Assembly: GCA_037389465.1 (NCBI GenBank) | Contig: JAZARR010000032.1 | Coordinates: 3,110,001 to 3,174,000 of the forward strand | From: Baylisascaris procyonis | Taxonomy: Eukaryota > Nematoda > Chromadorea > Rhabditida > Ascarididae | Direction: 5' to 3' | DNA: 64,000 nucleotides | Shown: positions 27,671 to 40,700 of the stretch, piece after piece | How positions within the stretch are numbered: the stretch's first letter is position 1 | Layout: each line of letters starts with the position of its first letter | Program-made: the position numbers and the translations under genes | The notes under the pieces: model-generated | The model's database searches: none | Seen by the model: the letters and a program-made list of their open reading frames with translations, nothing else | What the model was told of the DNA's origin: nothing

Positions 27671-30600
27671 AATGAATCTTCATGAAAATGAACTATTATA
27701 GACGGGGACTGGACAACATGAACTCATGTAATTCTATTCCATTGAGCGCCAAGATGAAACACAGGCTACATTAATAGACGCCTGCATGTAGAAGCATAAT
27801 TATGCGTTATCATATCGTTTCCACAATTCGCTGAGAGGAAAGCAAATTTATGAAAGCAAATAGTAGAGAATGATTCAGTAGTTTCTTCACAAATTCCAGC
27901 GAAAACGCTGACGAGATCGCTTGCAATTTCCGGCTAAGACTACGTAGTTGCACCGACACACTTGAGAAGCACGTGGAATTGCTTATAGATAAATGCTACT
28001 AGCCTCTTTAAGGCAATAAACAAATAAGCCAAAGTTTCATAAATTTTGGCAATCTATGATGGAACAAAACTTAGAGAAGGATCTTCTTAGCCAATCTCTA
28101 TTTGAGGTTTGTGGACGCTAAAATAACATGAGTTGCACTAAATAGAAGATTACGTCTAGCGTTTTGAATTGCGATCGCAATTATTGGCGCTAGCATAAAT
28201 TGGGCCATCATCTATGACAGACGAATGCAACTGCATCTACTAATCGGATGTTAGCTTTGGCTTTTATATTTTACAATTTTTTATCAGTCCGTACAAAAGT
28301 GCATGGTAATTAGCATCCGTTTGAGCGTCGATTCTAGATGAAACTTCGCAAGTGTTTCTTTTTTGTTGGTGCACGTTTTTCGATTGAATTTTCGTGTGAA
28401 TTTCACAATTTAATTATCTATGCAAATGAATATTACTTAATGAGTGGAACATCAAAGAAATTTTCGGGCTTTGCTGTTTCATTTCTTCTATCGGCGTCAA
28501 TGTGAAGGGCTGAATGAAGCTACTGAGACGGTATCTTCGTTCTTAGTTTGTTTCTAATGTATAGAGATGATTGCCTCAAAATGCATGGGAAAAGAGTGTG
28601 CACAAACTGTTGAATTTATTATGCTTTTCCAGAATGTGAGTGAAAATTCTCAACAATTTCGTCTTTTCCATTTTCCATGGATTGCGTTCCAGAGAAACTG
28701 CCTTGATTTTTTTATTCGTTTCATTGTTAAGAACCGTTAGACCAGAAGAAATGTAGTCTCATGAGAACGCGTAAAATCTTTGCCATCCTCAGATAACTCC
28801 TAACCGTTATGTTCACTTTCAAATGGTCTTGGATACTTCACTAATGATCCATTGGCTTTTGATAATACGCCTATTGTATAATCTAACATTTGTTCGCAAA
28901 TGCGATGTCGTCAATAACCTTTAAAAAATCTTTGCTCATATTTCAAAAAAATGAGATCTCTTTGCGTAACTAACAGCATTGATAAGTGATATATATGTTT
29001 TATCGATTTCGGTTAATGAAAGTTCCTTCATTGAATGTAGTGACCAGATTAAATTCAAGTGATCGTTAAACAAGTGAGGTATGAGATACGGTCGAAATTT
29101 CTTGTAGACGAGGCACAGAAGAAAGGAGCAACATGGAATAGAAGGGCATTACCGATCTTCGAATAGGATTGCGAGTTATCAGAAAGAGGAAGGATGTCAC
29201 CCATGATGTGCTTGAAACGAAAGCATCGTTGCTTTACGCAGGCATATGCATTGGTCATCGCGATCATAGTTGCGTTACTTCAAAATCTAGTGGCCACTTG
29301 GTCGGGCATAAAGTGAATGTGTAGTCGTCAGAAGTACGAAGTATGGACCTCTGTTCATTGATGCTGCAACTTTTGTCTCTCATGGACCACCTGTTTTGTT
29401 AAGAAAATCAATCTTTCACTACCGAAAATGCTAAAGTTGACTGCAAGCACTTTTAACAGCGTCAAGCGTTCCCCGTGCAATATGTTCATGAATATTTCAG
29501 CAGTGTTTTTCTATGGATGATCGCGGTGATTGCTGTTTCATGCTCACCATATCTATGTTACCTTTATCATCGCAATGACCTCTTTTTCACCGTTTCATCT
29601 ACTACTTCAAAATCTGCTCAGATTTTTCATAAATATAATAGTGCCGAATACTGCCGAATACGATCAGACTTGAAAATAAAGAAAAAGAGGCAAAAAAGCT
29701 CCCTCAGATCTCGCTCTTCGGGGTAAAAACGATAGACGTAGAAAGAGTTGTGCAGTGATAGTACCCGTTTATAGCTGCAAATACTCCCATTACTCCGGGG
29801 ACATGTTAAATTTGCTCATCGTGAGGCAAGTTGCTTTATCTCTTTCATTATCCTCCATCACTTCTAGCCTAAGCACATTGCTCCATATTTTGTGAAAATA
29901 CATAGCAACCAATGCAAATGGTCAAAAACTGCATTTTTTAGTCGTCAACCACTCATAAAGTGAAGTGCTTTCACTTATTATCATTAATCTACAAACTTTT
30001 GTGAGCGACTTAATGATGTAATATGGTTATGCAAATTTCCGTACATATGCTTTTGCATATAGGCATTGGCCTGTTAGGCGTTAAATATTGCGGAAGGCTA
30101 CTATGGAAACGCTTCAATTCCTCTTGGACAGGCGATGTCAAAGTAACAACAGACAATAGGTTACATGCATTAACTATAAAAAAATCAATCTCACTCGTTC
30201 CCCATTGAATACAATGAAGAGAGGGATATATGCGGATGCAAATATCGTATTTGCGGTGAGTTATTGAAAATTTGTTCATCGAAAAATTGGTCCGTAGATG
30301 CGAATGAAATTGCAATAAATGACTTGCACAACCGGTTGCTTTTCAGGAAAGAGCATTATTATTTATTGCAACGATATTTTTTTCTTCGAGAATTTGGGCA
30401 GTCGGTTATTTGGAATCACAAAATACGCATAAAATTGCGATTTCCTTTGGATGCCTCTTCACTTGTTGATGGAAACATATGAAGAATGTTGGTGGCATTT
30501 TGCTTCCGTTGTCAATCCCCATTACTCATGACAACCGTTCACTATGCGACAAGCATTTCAAAAAACCATTCGTCTTTTCCATATGTTGGCTATCATGCGT

Positions 30601-31588
30601 TGGAAAAAACAAAGATTTAAGCTGATAGCAATTGATATGCAGATCGCTTGTTGTTTTCAAAGAAAAAGAGGAGTGCAAAATTGGCGCACACAACGGCAAT
30701 CTTGTTGGCGCACTCGACATACGGGACACCTCAACATTGTTGATCGAACATTGCGAAACATCTCAACATTTTTAAGGCATTAGAGCTCAGCGAAGAAATT
30801 TGCATATATCTGCAAATTATGTCCTCTGTTTGACAGAACACACTGTTTTCGAAATTACATATTGCCAGCTTCATTGCAAAATGCAATGTGTATGAAGTTT
30901 TTGAGTGTGAAGCGACTCCGTATTTCGTAGCTTTAATCAGGATGCGATTCATATCTCATTACTCGTGTTTTACAGAAAGAGATTGAAAAAATTCAAATTT
31001 TCACATTCAGCCTCGAGGACAAAAAATCGTCTGTCGCCTCGTGACGTTTAATCCACAACGGCCGTAATTGAATTTTTAAGCTTCTTCGCAAGTACGAGAT
31101 TGTTTAATTGTAATTTAAATATCACAACGCGGTCATTATGGGCTGCCTTGCTTCAGACTTTTATCTGATCAGTCTTTATTTCAAAGCATATTTTTATATT
31201 CAAATGCTGATTGTTCTTGGCAGGATAGGGCAAAGTTACGCATCGTTGGTTCAAAAATTACGCTTGATTTAAGGCAGGTTATTTAGGGAGACAAAAAATA
31301 TGCAATTATGCAAGCAGTTTATATGTCAGAACAATAAAATGCCCTTTGCGTCTTTCTTGGCTCTATGGAATCCGTGAATGCTGTTTCCTCAGGCTTAAAA
31401 CATTTCGGTTATGTTTATGAATGGTATCTGTACGTCATAATCCGCCAAAGAGTGCTTTGAATCATTGTTATTAGGTTTTTGTTTCTGATGTGTATTTCTT
31501 ACAAACGGATGCTCTCACCTGAGAAATGTTTTACGCATGACTATGAATGAGTTGGCTGACGGAAAAAAATGGATCATATGTGAACCAA

Positions 31589-31605
31589 AACATTTCAGAT
31601 ATAAC
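31589..31605 (+). promoter_or_regulatory. cho-1: Likely spliced-leader trans-splice acceptor of cho-1
   Basis: ACATTTCAG ends at 31598 and leaves only seven bases (ATATAAC) before the initiator ATG. No upstream coding exon is needed, because the protein already starts where CHO-1 starts. A close TTTCAG before an ATG is the usual nematode arrangement for SL1 addition, but a cis-spliced 5' UTR exon cannot be excluded. Confidence 0.5.
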
Positions 31606-31786
31606 ATGATCGACTACCTTGGTGTAGTAGCAATAATATTTTTCTATCTGCTAATTTTGATTGTTGGCATCTGGGCAGGACGGAAAGCCAAGGATGTGAA
31701 CTCGATGATTGAAGGTGAACAAACCGAAGAGGTGATGCTTGCCGGCAGAAATATTGGCACTCTTGTTGGTATTTTCACGATGACAG
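31606..31786 (+). CDS. cho-1: cho-1 exon 1 (residues 1-60)
   Basis: Starts [20 protein letters not shown], which is membrane segment 1 with an extracellular N-terminus of almost no length, as in CHO-1. The first loop contains [12 protein letters not shown], where segment 2 begins. The donor is ACAG|GTAGGC and one base of the next codon stays in this exon. The reading frame stays open past the donor to 31977, but that extension does not resemble the family. Confidence 0.93.
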
Positions 31787-34700
31787 GTAGGCACATGCTT
31801 TATGTTCGTTGTCGATTCAACCGTACGCAGCTTATACAGCGTAAATCTTCCGAAGAAATTTCTCTTTTTCATCTATTATTAGAATTTTTGAGGTATCTAA
31901 AGCCTCATTTGTTCCGCTTGGTGGGCGTCGTTCATGCTTGCTACCTATTGCTCATGGGCAGTTGTAACTCATTATAAGCGACTGCATTTGCATATTCCAT
32001 TCATTTTTCATTGCTACGATAGTTCACTCGAAATACGTCCTTCCTTCAATGGCAACAGAATATCCGAAAACATTGACACAATATGTTGCTCGCCACCGAT
32101 AGCATTGCCTTGTTTTTATTGTGTTGAGGAATGCTTGTAAAGTAACGCAATTCATCAGAACACATAGCATTTAAACAAAGTCGTGATCTAAATGCACAAA
32201 TTAGCAATATCTAAGTCCTTGAATTTTAATCCGAAAAGCCGTTGGATTCAGTCGTTCCCATAAGATGCATATTTTATGAAGTTTTATGTTCTAGCTATAA
32301 AGTTGAGTATTGTAAAAATAAGCCATTTCGAAAATGGATTTCTGCTAAAAGCATTGATAGCATGATTCAAAGAATCTTTTTCATTTTGAGATGAGAACAG
32401 GAACAGGAAAGTACAGAAGTTTCATGCTGTTTCACGAGTGCAATAAACGTAAATCGTTTCGATTTACATTAACCGAAGGTACGTTGAAATGACATATCAG
32501 ATAGGATATAATACCATAATTGCTTTGTTAGTAAGAAGTTCTTTCGGTCATATTTCATTAATGGTGAGTTTCGTTTGGGGGAAGATTCGTTTTGACATTG
32601 TGCATAGATGTTAAGAAGGAAAAACCGATAAAAGATTGCTCGTAGTGTGCGTCATAGGAGATAGAGTGTCCATTCCCATGGGAACTCTTGCAATCAATTC
32701 GACGGGCTATAACGCCTTTTAGGTTGCCACTCTTGCATTTCCGTTCAATCTTCTATTTGACTATGATACTTCCTCTCGGAGTTGCTTTCTGATCATTCGC
32801 TTTATTGACACCTTCAGTGGCAATAATTTACTGGACAATCAGAGACAGCAATAACATTAACAATACGTATCTATAAAAACAATCATGATAATAAACTTAT
32901 TGATAATATTCTACACACCTGAACTTTCTTAAAGATCGTACGAACCTGAGCGATCGCTAACATCTTCCGGTATTTTTTTACAACTTATAGTTTAGACTTT
33001 TGATGTGCTCTAAAGTGATGTTTTCTTTTTAATTTGCTAAATTTGGCGGATAAAAATGAAGCATGTGTTCCACTTTGATAGATTTATTAATTTTTGTTTA
33101 TATGAACCATTTGTTTCCAAAGCTACCAAAAATGTCGATCGGAGTGTTTTGCTTTGATCATCTTTCAAAAATTGCTGAGCAATCGTTTTTCTTAATTCCC
33201 ACATAAAAGACACGAAAGCAAAAATCATTTGAGAGTATATGCGTCCCAGCGGTTGCAGAAATGAGCATTCGAAACAATTCTACTGATTAAAAAAATAAAA
33301 CTTTTATGTTATCAATACTCTTGTGATGTGCTATTCAATTAAATCTTATAGGAGATAAAAAATTCTTTTTTTTTCAACTCTACGTTCTTTCGGCATTATC
33401 CCCTCTTTCTCTTTCGGTATCTGTTTCCATGCACTGGAAAACAACCAATAAAAGTGATTAAGAGGAAGTATATCTTCAATTTGGGAGGATATGTTTTGCC
33501 CTCCTCATGAGATGTTAGTCATTATTGCCTAAGGCTCCATTCATTTCATTTAAGTTGGCAAAGGCTTGATTCATAAAAATGTCAAGTTCGGAGTGGTTAA
33601 AATTTAACTCTCACTTTTCGAGAGTTAATTTTTGATTTCCCTCGGCACACTCGATAAATTATTGATCGCTTAATTTTCATTATATAATTCATTATGATTG
33701 GACGAAGTTAAGAATAAACGAATTTTAGAAAAGAAAATTTCCCATTTCCATCTGTCTCACAATTTTTTTGTATCACAATTTTATTATATCATTACGCTTT
33801 AATATTGAGTATATTTAGTGATTTGATTGAATAGCTCATTGAGCTTTGTTAGACTAATCTCAGAAGAAATTCTCTTCAACATTGTTCAGCAGTGAATTTT
33901 TGAATGTTGCAGTAATTTTATCTAACCGATTTGTACTTTTCTCAGCGATGGGAAAATAGGGTCTGCAGAATTTTTTTTTTTTTGTAATGCTACCATTTTC
34001 TACGTCGTATAAGAGAGTGAGAAAGAAACAGTCATGTACTCAGAGATTAGCGCCCCCCCCCCCCCTTACGAAGGAAATGGTAAGCTCTTCCTTCATAATA
34101 GAATAGTTGAAAAGTGCGCTATTGTGTTGTCATACTTGATCGCTTTACTATATGATCGGAATGCGCGCATAATGCTTTAAGAAATCTTCGAGCAGCTTCT
34201 ATTATTTATTACAAATGAGAGGATACATCTACACGCATTTGAATTTCTTATATTTTATGTGTGATGGAGATTCGCATTCAATACTGCTGCACAAGTGAAG
34301 GAGTATGCATCTCTGAACTGTATAAGAAGGGTTGAAAAAAAAATTTTATGCCATTTTAACTATCGAAGGTTTTTTTATTTCACGTTGTACTCTGTTGATG
34401 AACATGAAATAGTTTAAGGCTATCAATTTTAGTGCTGCAGAAAGTGGGAAAAAGGCAATTTCCTCATATCCCCATCTTTGCCAATTACTGAAATTTCCTC
34501 TATATTTTAAAATTTTTTCACGCACACAAAATTCGATGCGAAAAATGGTCGATCGTTTCATGATCAGAATAACGTAATCGAAAATTTCACGCAAAACGTA
34601 CACAGCTTCCACCTGAAATTTTGGCGATTGCTTACATCTTTTCGTTGATAAAGAAGGAAGTATGTCTTCCTAAGTGAATTCGATGGCTCAATTAAGATGT

Positions 34701-37700
34701 TTCATATTCTTGTGAAAAATGAGAAAAAAAGATAGCAGTAATCCATTGAGAATACTATAGCAAACAATTGGTCAATTTTCCTTAAGGCATTTTAGTGATC
34801 AAGCTTTTATCGCCTTCTTTCATTGCCTCTACAAAAAACATCCTGTTTGAAAAAGCTTTTGCGATATAGAGGAATTCTGAAAGATGGGCATCATATATCT
34901 TAGTGTGAAAACTTTGCTAGCAATACTGTCATCGATCCATGACGATGGTTCTGCTAGGGAAAAAGCGAGCGTGATAGAGCCGATTTCGACTAATACGTTT
35001 TGATGAATGGTGTAAACTTTTGCGAAGAGAAATGAGAGTAGTTAAAGAGCATTTTTTATCAATGATAATCATGTAAAAGCGTTGATTATTTGGCGCTTAT
35101 GGAGCCCTTCATAAAGTCGATGCTAGCAAAAGAAAAAAAAAGCACAATAAGATGAAACTAGCATTTTGCATTTTTTTTTCTCTCATACCGGCATAATTTC
35201 CTTTGGGATCACATCAGCAGTGAAATCTTCACCCCACATTAAGCAATGAAGTAATCTTTTCACTGTGGAACTGAAAATTCTAAGAATCAGCAGCATATAT
35301 TAAAAAAGATATGCAAGAAAATGTAAAATTTCTGAGATACAGCGCAAATCGTTAAATATGCATTGAAAATGTTTGCAAACTTTAAGTAAAATGCGAGATA
35401 GATCATATCGTGTGAACGAATTGTTGAGAATTGCTTCTATGGTGAGAAAATTGAGAAACTGAAATGACCGAACTGCTTTTAATGTCTTTCTGCACGCATT
35501 TTTATGTCATGAGGCAAACAAACGAGAATGTGAGACCCAATTCATATTTAGGCATCACGGCGAATATCTTTTTATTCAATCGCTTGCCTTAAATTTGCAT
35601 AAATTTCATAAAGTCAATTGTAAATTTTTCTCTAAAATATCGCTTTGAGGACTTATTCATTAATGGCTTTTTTAAATTAGACAATATTAGTGGAGCCACG
35701 TCAAAAACAGTTACTCTTGCCAGTAGAAGCACTTGTCGCGCACATCGAAAGCGCTCAAATTTTGCTTGTAGAATGTTGGAATTGCAGTCTTGTCGGCATT
35801 TCGCTTCAAAGATTGCAGTCTTGCTTAAGCAATGAAAAACGAAAGCCGTAGTTATGAATGTGACACCCTAACAAAACGTACAGAGATATTGGGAAAGAAA
35901 CGAATTCTTTATTAAAAAAAAAAAAGAAATTCTGCAAGTGTTTGTATGGGTAAAATAAAAATGCATTATTGCTTACATTTTATTATTTTTGAGAATTTAT
36001 GATGCCGATTGGTCTGTACAGGAATAATGCAGAAACGCACACACACCACCTCCCCTCCTCCAAATCCCCATCCCCCCTTGCCCACCCGGCACGCTTGTCT
36101 GCACACTTTCACTGTCATTCTACGTGCAATCCACCGATTAACGATTGAACAAGTATGCAAATAATTGACCTATCGCATATGTACAGAAAAGATGAAAATT
36201 TTTCTGCAAAATTACACAAAATGAAGAATTTCATGTTGGTGTGCATGTGAATGCGTTTCGTGCTTTTTTCATACGCTTTCACAAATTTCACTTGTGAGCG
36301 AATTAAAAACAGTCACATATGCACTGTTACCGAGAGTGAAGAGTTCTTTGTTTGTCTGTCGGCTAGGTACTTTAAACTTGCGTCATTCGTGATGAACTGA
36401 ACGTTTCACAAAGCAAATACTTTGAATGCTTTTAAATTCGTATGACTAAAAGAACGATGAATGAAGCTAATCATCGAAATTGGAGGTCAAGCTAGTGATG
36501 TAATCGATACAAAGGTGATATCTTGATGCATTTGGATAGGTTAATCAAACATAAATGCAGTAATAGACGGCCAATAGTGCTTTCACAAAAATCTCGGCGC
36601 ATTTACCGTCACTTAGATCGCCGTTTGAAATATATTAGATTGGAAAAACAAATCTTCAAAAAGTTTATATTGGCGTCGGAACCAATTAAAATTTGAGTGC
36701 ACAATCATATATCATTCATTATTTAACGGCAATTTATATGACACAAGTTGATCTAATAAATCCAAATATAGAAGCGGGGCATACCACCAATAGCTCCTCA
36801 ATGTGTGTTCTTCCGCTTATTTCTATCACCAGCCAGCAAGCGCTTCATAAAAAAGGAAATAAATCTCTTAATATCGTTATTAGACACAGGTCTCTCTCTA
36901 TCAATGAATATCTCTTCAACCGCATGAGAACGTTGTAGACTTATAAGTTTATCGTTATATAGGTGTAGTTGATATTCAATTCGTTATCATTACTACTGTA
37001 TATTCGTCAATCACGCCATTTTGTTATTAGCCTAAGTACTGATCGATTATTTTTTCGAAATTATTTGCTCGCCTATGTCACGTAATTTGAGTGATTTTGA
37101 TTAGCTTCATGAAAGGCCACTTCTTCTCTAACATAAAACATCTCATGCAATTCCGCTTGCTTCATTACTTCTATCATTACAGCAATCCACACGTATATTT
37201 CCTTTAACGGATATAAAAGGGATATCCAGGCCCACAATTAAGGATTTAGGAGGAAAATTGGAGTAGCAAGATTTTTTCCGACTCGAAAAGGTGGCAAAGA
37301 TTTATGGCTTTCCAAATTCCTATGGATAAATGGGTAAATTGGTTTCAGCCTGATTTGAGTCTACCACTCTTTCAAACTCCTCTAGAAAATTTTCACTACG
37401 TTCTGCGCCATTTGATTTGCCTTTTCATCCTCATCTTCTTTCCACTCACCGCTCTACAAGCAATCGCCATTTGCCTCACTATTCCTTATGCTCACTGAAG
37501 AGTAAACATAATGTTAGTAACTGTTGTGTTTCGTTCTTAACACATAGCAGATATACTGATGCAGCTTTCTGAACGCATTTTGTCAATGTTATTCGCCTAT
37601 TCCATCATTCACTCTTATTTTCCTAAGCGAATATCTTCGATATTTGTGTACATAAGTCTCAGTGCTTTGTTGACGCCTACAAAGGCCAACTATTTCATAA

Positions 37701-40700
37701 TATTAACAAATACTACGCATATATAAGTTTCGTTGAATAAGCACTTCCTGAATCGAACGGTGTGCTCAATCGAAAGGAAGCGAAATATGATAGCTTGAAG
37801 CACTCTTCCCCTTTTCCTGTTTTTATGCACTGATAGTTATTTACTCACTCTTATTGAAATCACAGCGCCTGTTTTTGAAGTGAAATGGAACACTTCCCGG
37901 GCTGTTGACTGTGAATGTTCAGGAGAAATAAAAAAGTTCACACAGTGAACTTTTTCAATCACAACAACCAATGAAAGTGGCATTTAGGTGTTTACAAACA
38001 AACACGCTAACAAAGGGGTGCCGTTTAAGTATTTATCGCAATATAAAGTTTGTTCAACATTGATCTACCACTGAGTACGATACTTGCAGCGTATGGTAAT
38101 AAAGCTACGAGTTTTGACCACTATAATACTCATAACTTTATCTTCTAGACACTCAGATCGAAAATCGTTGACGTTTAAATTCTCTCTCCTATGAGACTGT
38201 TGATGTGAATATAGAAATTATAATAGTCACGAACATAGTAATTACATTTATTGATTGATATATTGGTGCGTTTCGTATGTGCATTTGTGCCATATTTCCA
38301 CAATGAACAAATATTTAGTTGATACAGTTTTTAGCTTAGTTACTTCGTCAAATGAATTTGCATACTCAGCACGACTACGTTCAGCAATCGTTCCTTTTAT
38401 CGTCCACCAGCAGAAAAAAATACATCTTTTGTGTGACATCAATTCAATCGCCGCTTAATCATTTCTCCGTCATTCCTAAGAATTCCGCAGTAGCAACTCA
38501 ATGGTGCGCAAAACTCCAGAAGACGGGAATTTATCGGCGAATTGCATATTCGATTCATCGACAAAGAATTTGAATATTATACGAGAGATGTGCAAAAGTT
38601 CAGCGATGAAATTCTTCACCACATTCCGACAGTAATAATTTTGAGTTTACATATTTGACCATGTTGAATTCGTCCATTCGATTCTTCGCCAGCTGTTACG
38701 TTAGCCTCTTACATCATAAGAATTTATTGCATGACGCGGCTATTCCAATAGCAAGAAATGGAGAAACGTGCCAGAGTGGCTGGTACGATTTGCACTTTTT
38801 GCATCTCGCTGACGTGAGTAACCATCTTCATATGTTGCTAAACAACAATAAATGTGAAAAATATTGCTCCGTTGATTTCATTGATTTGATCGTGGACGTT
38901 TTTTACCTCATGCACGTGACCAAGTATGACAGATTTCTAGAAGCTTCATTTAATCGGAAAGTAATGCTACTGTTGAAAAAAAGTGATTCGAACGAGATCA
39001 GAAGTGTCAAAGGTCACTTTGATCAGCAATCTCAAAATACTTCTCGAACGTTGTACACAAAAGATTACAACAGCAGCGCGAACTCTAGAAAAACGTTGAA
39101 GAGGCAGCCCTCAGACCCGAAAAGTCAACAATTGAGCAAATCCAGTTCTCACTCTATTGAAGAGGCGAAGGGCGCAATGTACTGAAAAAGGTGACGAGCA
39201 CAACTTGCCTCTTCATTTTCTGTTCGTGTGCTATGAAAAGCTTTCACACTCACTGTTCTTTGGAAACTCACGGAAAGCTTCACCACACAACCACCAACAA
39301 TCTGCTCCCTTAAACAAATTCAGCTCGAGTCGATGTTTACATTTATCGTACACGTGAAGGGAAGTCGAGTGGAAGTCAAGAAAGGAGCACAAAGGGGATT
39401 GTATTTCCTCACCACTATTCAGCGCAAGTCTACAACTCGTATTTCCTGAATTGACAAAACAAGGTCGCGAGCGCCGACAGGAAAGGACTATCAAGCTTAA
39501 GGATCGCAGTTGACGTAGTCCTAATATCCCATAGGTCCAATTAACTAGAGGAAATAGTGTGCGAACTTGCGGACAAAAAGCACTGCATTAGGTTTGTGAA
39601 TGAACACCTCTAAAGCGGAAGTGACATGCGGCCGAGAGCTAAAGTCGACAATTCTTACGAAACGAAAGACGAGCAAATTGAGAGCCTAAACGAGTTTATA
39701 TATCTTCGCACGTATGTTAAAACGCATGGAGAAATGGAAGTAGGTGGATGATAAGCAGTCAAAAAGTGCCGATGCCTTTAACAAAAGTTCTTTGATGAAG
39801 TGACATGTCAACAACTCTCTGTGGTTCAGAAACGAGAGCAACCATGAAGATAACGCGCGTGCTGTAGGCAACAGCAAAGAAGAGAATAGAATGATTCGTA
39901 TGAGGGACCACGTTGATCGACATGCAAGCCAACAAATGGCTCCTAGGAGTAACGAAAATGAAGGATCAAGCATATGAGACCTGAATAGGAATTTCAGATG
40001 GGCAGTAGATATATTCACAAAAAAAAAACGATCGTTTCATAAGTAGAATTATCAAATAGATACTAAAGATTGGTTTTAGCAAGGAAATAGAAGCTGATTT
40101 GTTGTGAGATGGAGTAATCCTCTTAGAAAGACTACAAGAAATCACTGGATTGGAGCAGTAGTGAATCGGGACAGCTGGAAACGATTGACAAGACCTTTAT
40201 TCTCAGTGAATGCTTCATTGATTAGAACATGCAATTAAATTTTATTGATCGGATTGCGTGAAAAACTTTCATAAATATTATTTCCTCTTTCAGTTCAACC
40301 GATACATGCAAATTTTTATTCTGCATCTAAGTACATTTAAATTTCTGTCATAGTTGATCGAATAATGTAAGTGACGGTGTAGCAAATCATCGCTGAGATA
40401 TATAATGCCTTAGAAATTTCTCGCTTCAGCTAGGATGGCTTCCCACTCAACAAAGTCGGACAAGGACGGAGACTGGCATATTTATGCAAACGCCCAAAAA
40501 AACGACGTCGCCATAGTTGCGTTTTTAAAACTAAATTTGCAAAAGCCCATAAAAGGTAGGCAAAAAATTGAAAATCATCCGCAAATTCCAGAAATCCGCC
40601 AACTTGCTGCTAAATGCGCTTTCTGCATTCGTCGACGAATATGGAATATCCATCGCTCGGCCGAAATTCCGGGAATAATCTCCATTTGTAGCAGAAATAA

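Larger units (their letters stand above)
8480..31588. other. Intergenic region of about 23 kb
   Basis: No exon chain or conserved protein motif was found between the ABHD14 gene and cho-1. It holds a GT-rich tract, poly-T and poly-C runs, a 19-bp duplication and scattered short ORFs. The part just upstream of 31.6 kb should contain the cho-1 promoter, but I see no clear core element. Confidence 0.6.

Noticed and set aside
31787..31977. Extension of the first cho-1 ORF beyond 31786
   Set aside because: Family similarity stops exactly at the GTAGGC donor and resumes in exon 2 with a perfect split codon, so this is intron read-through.
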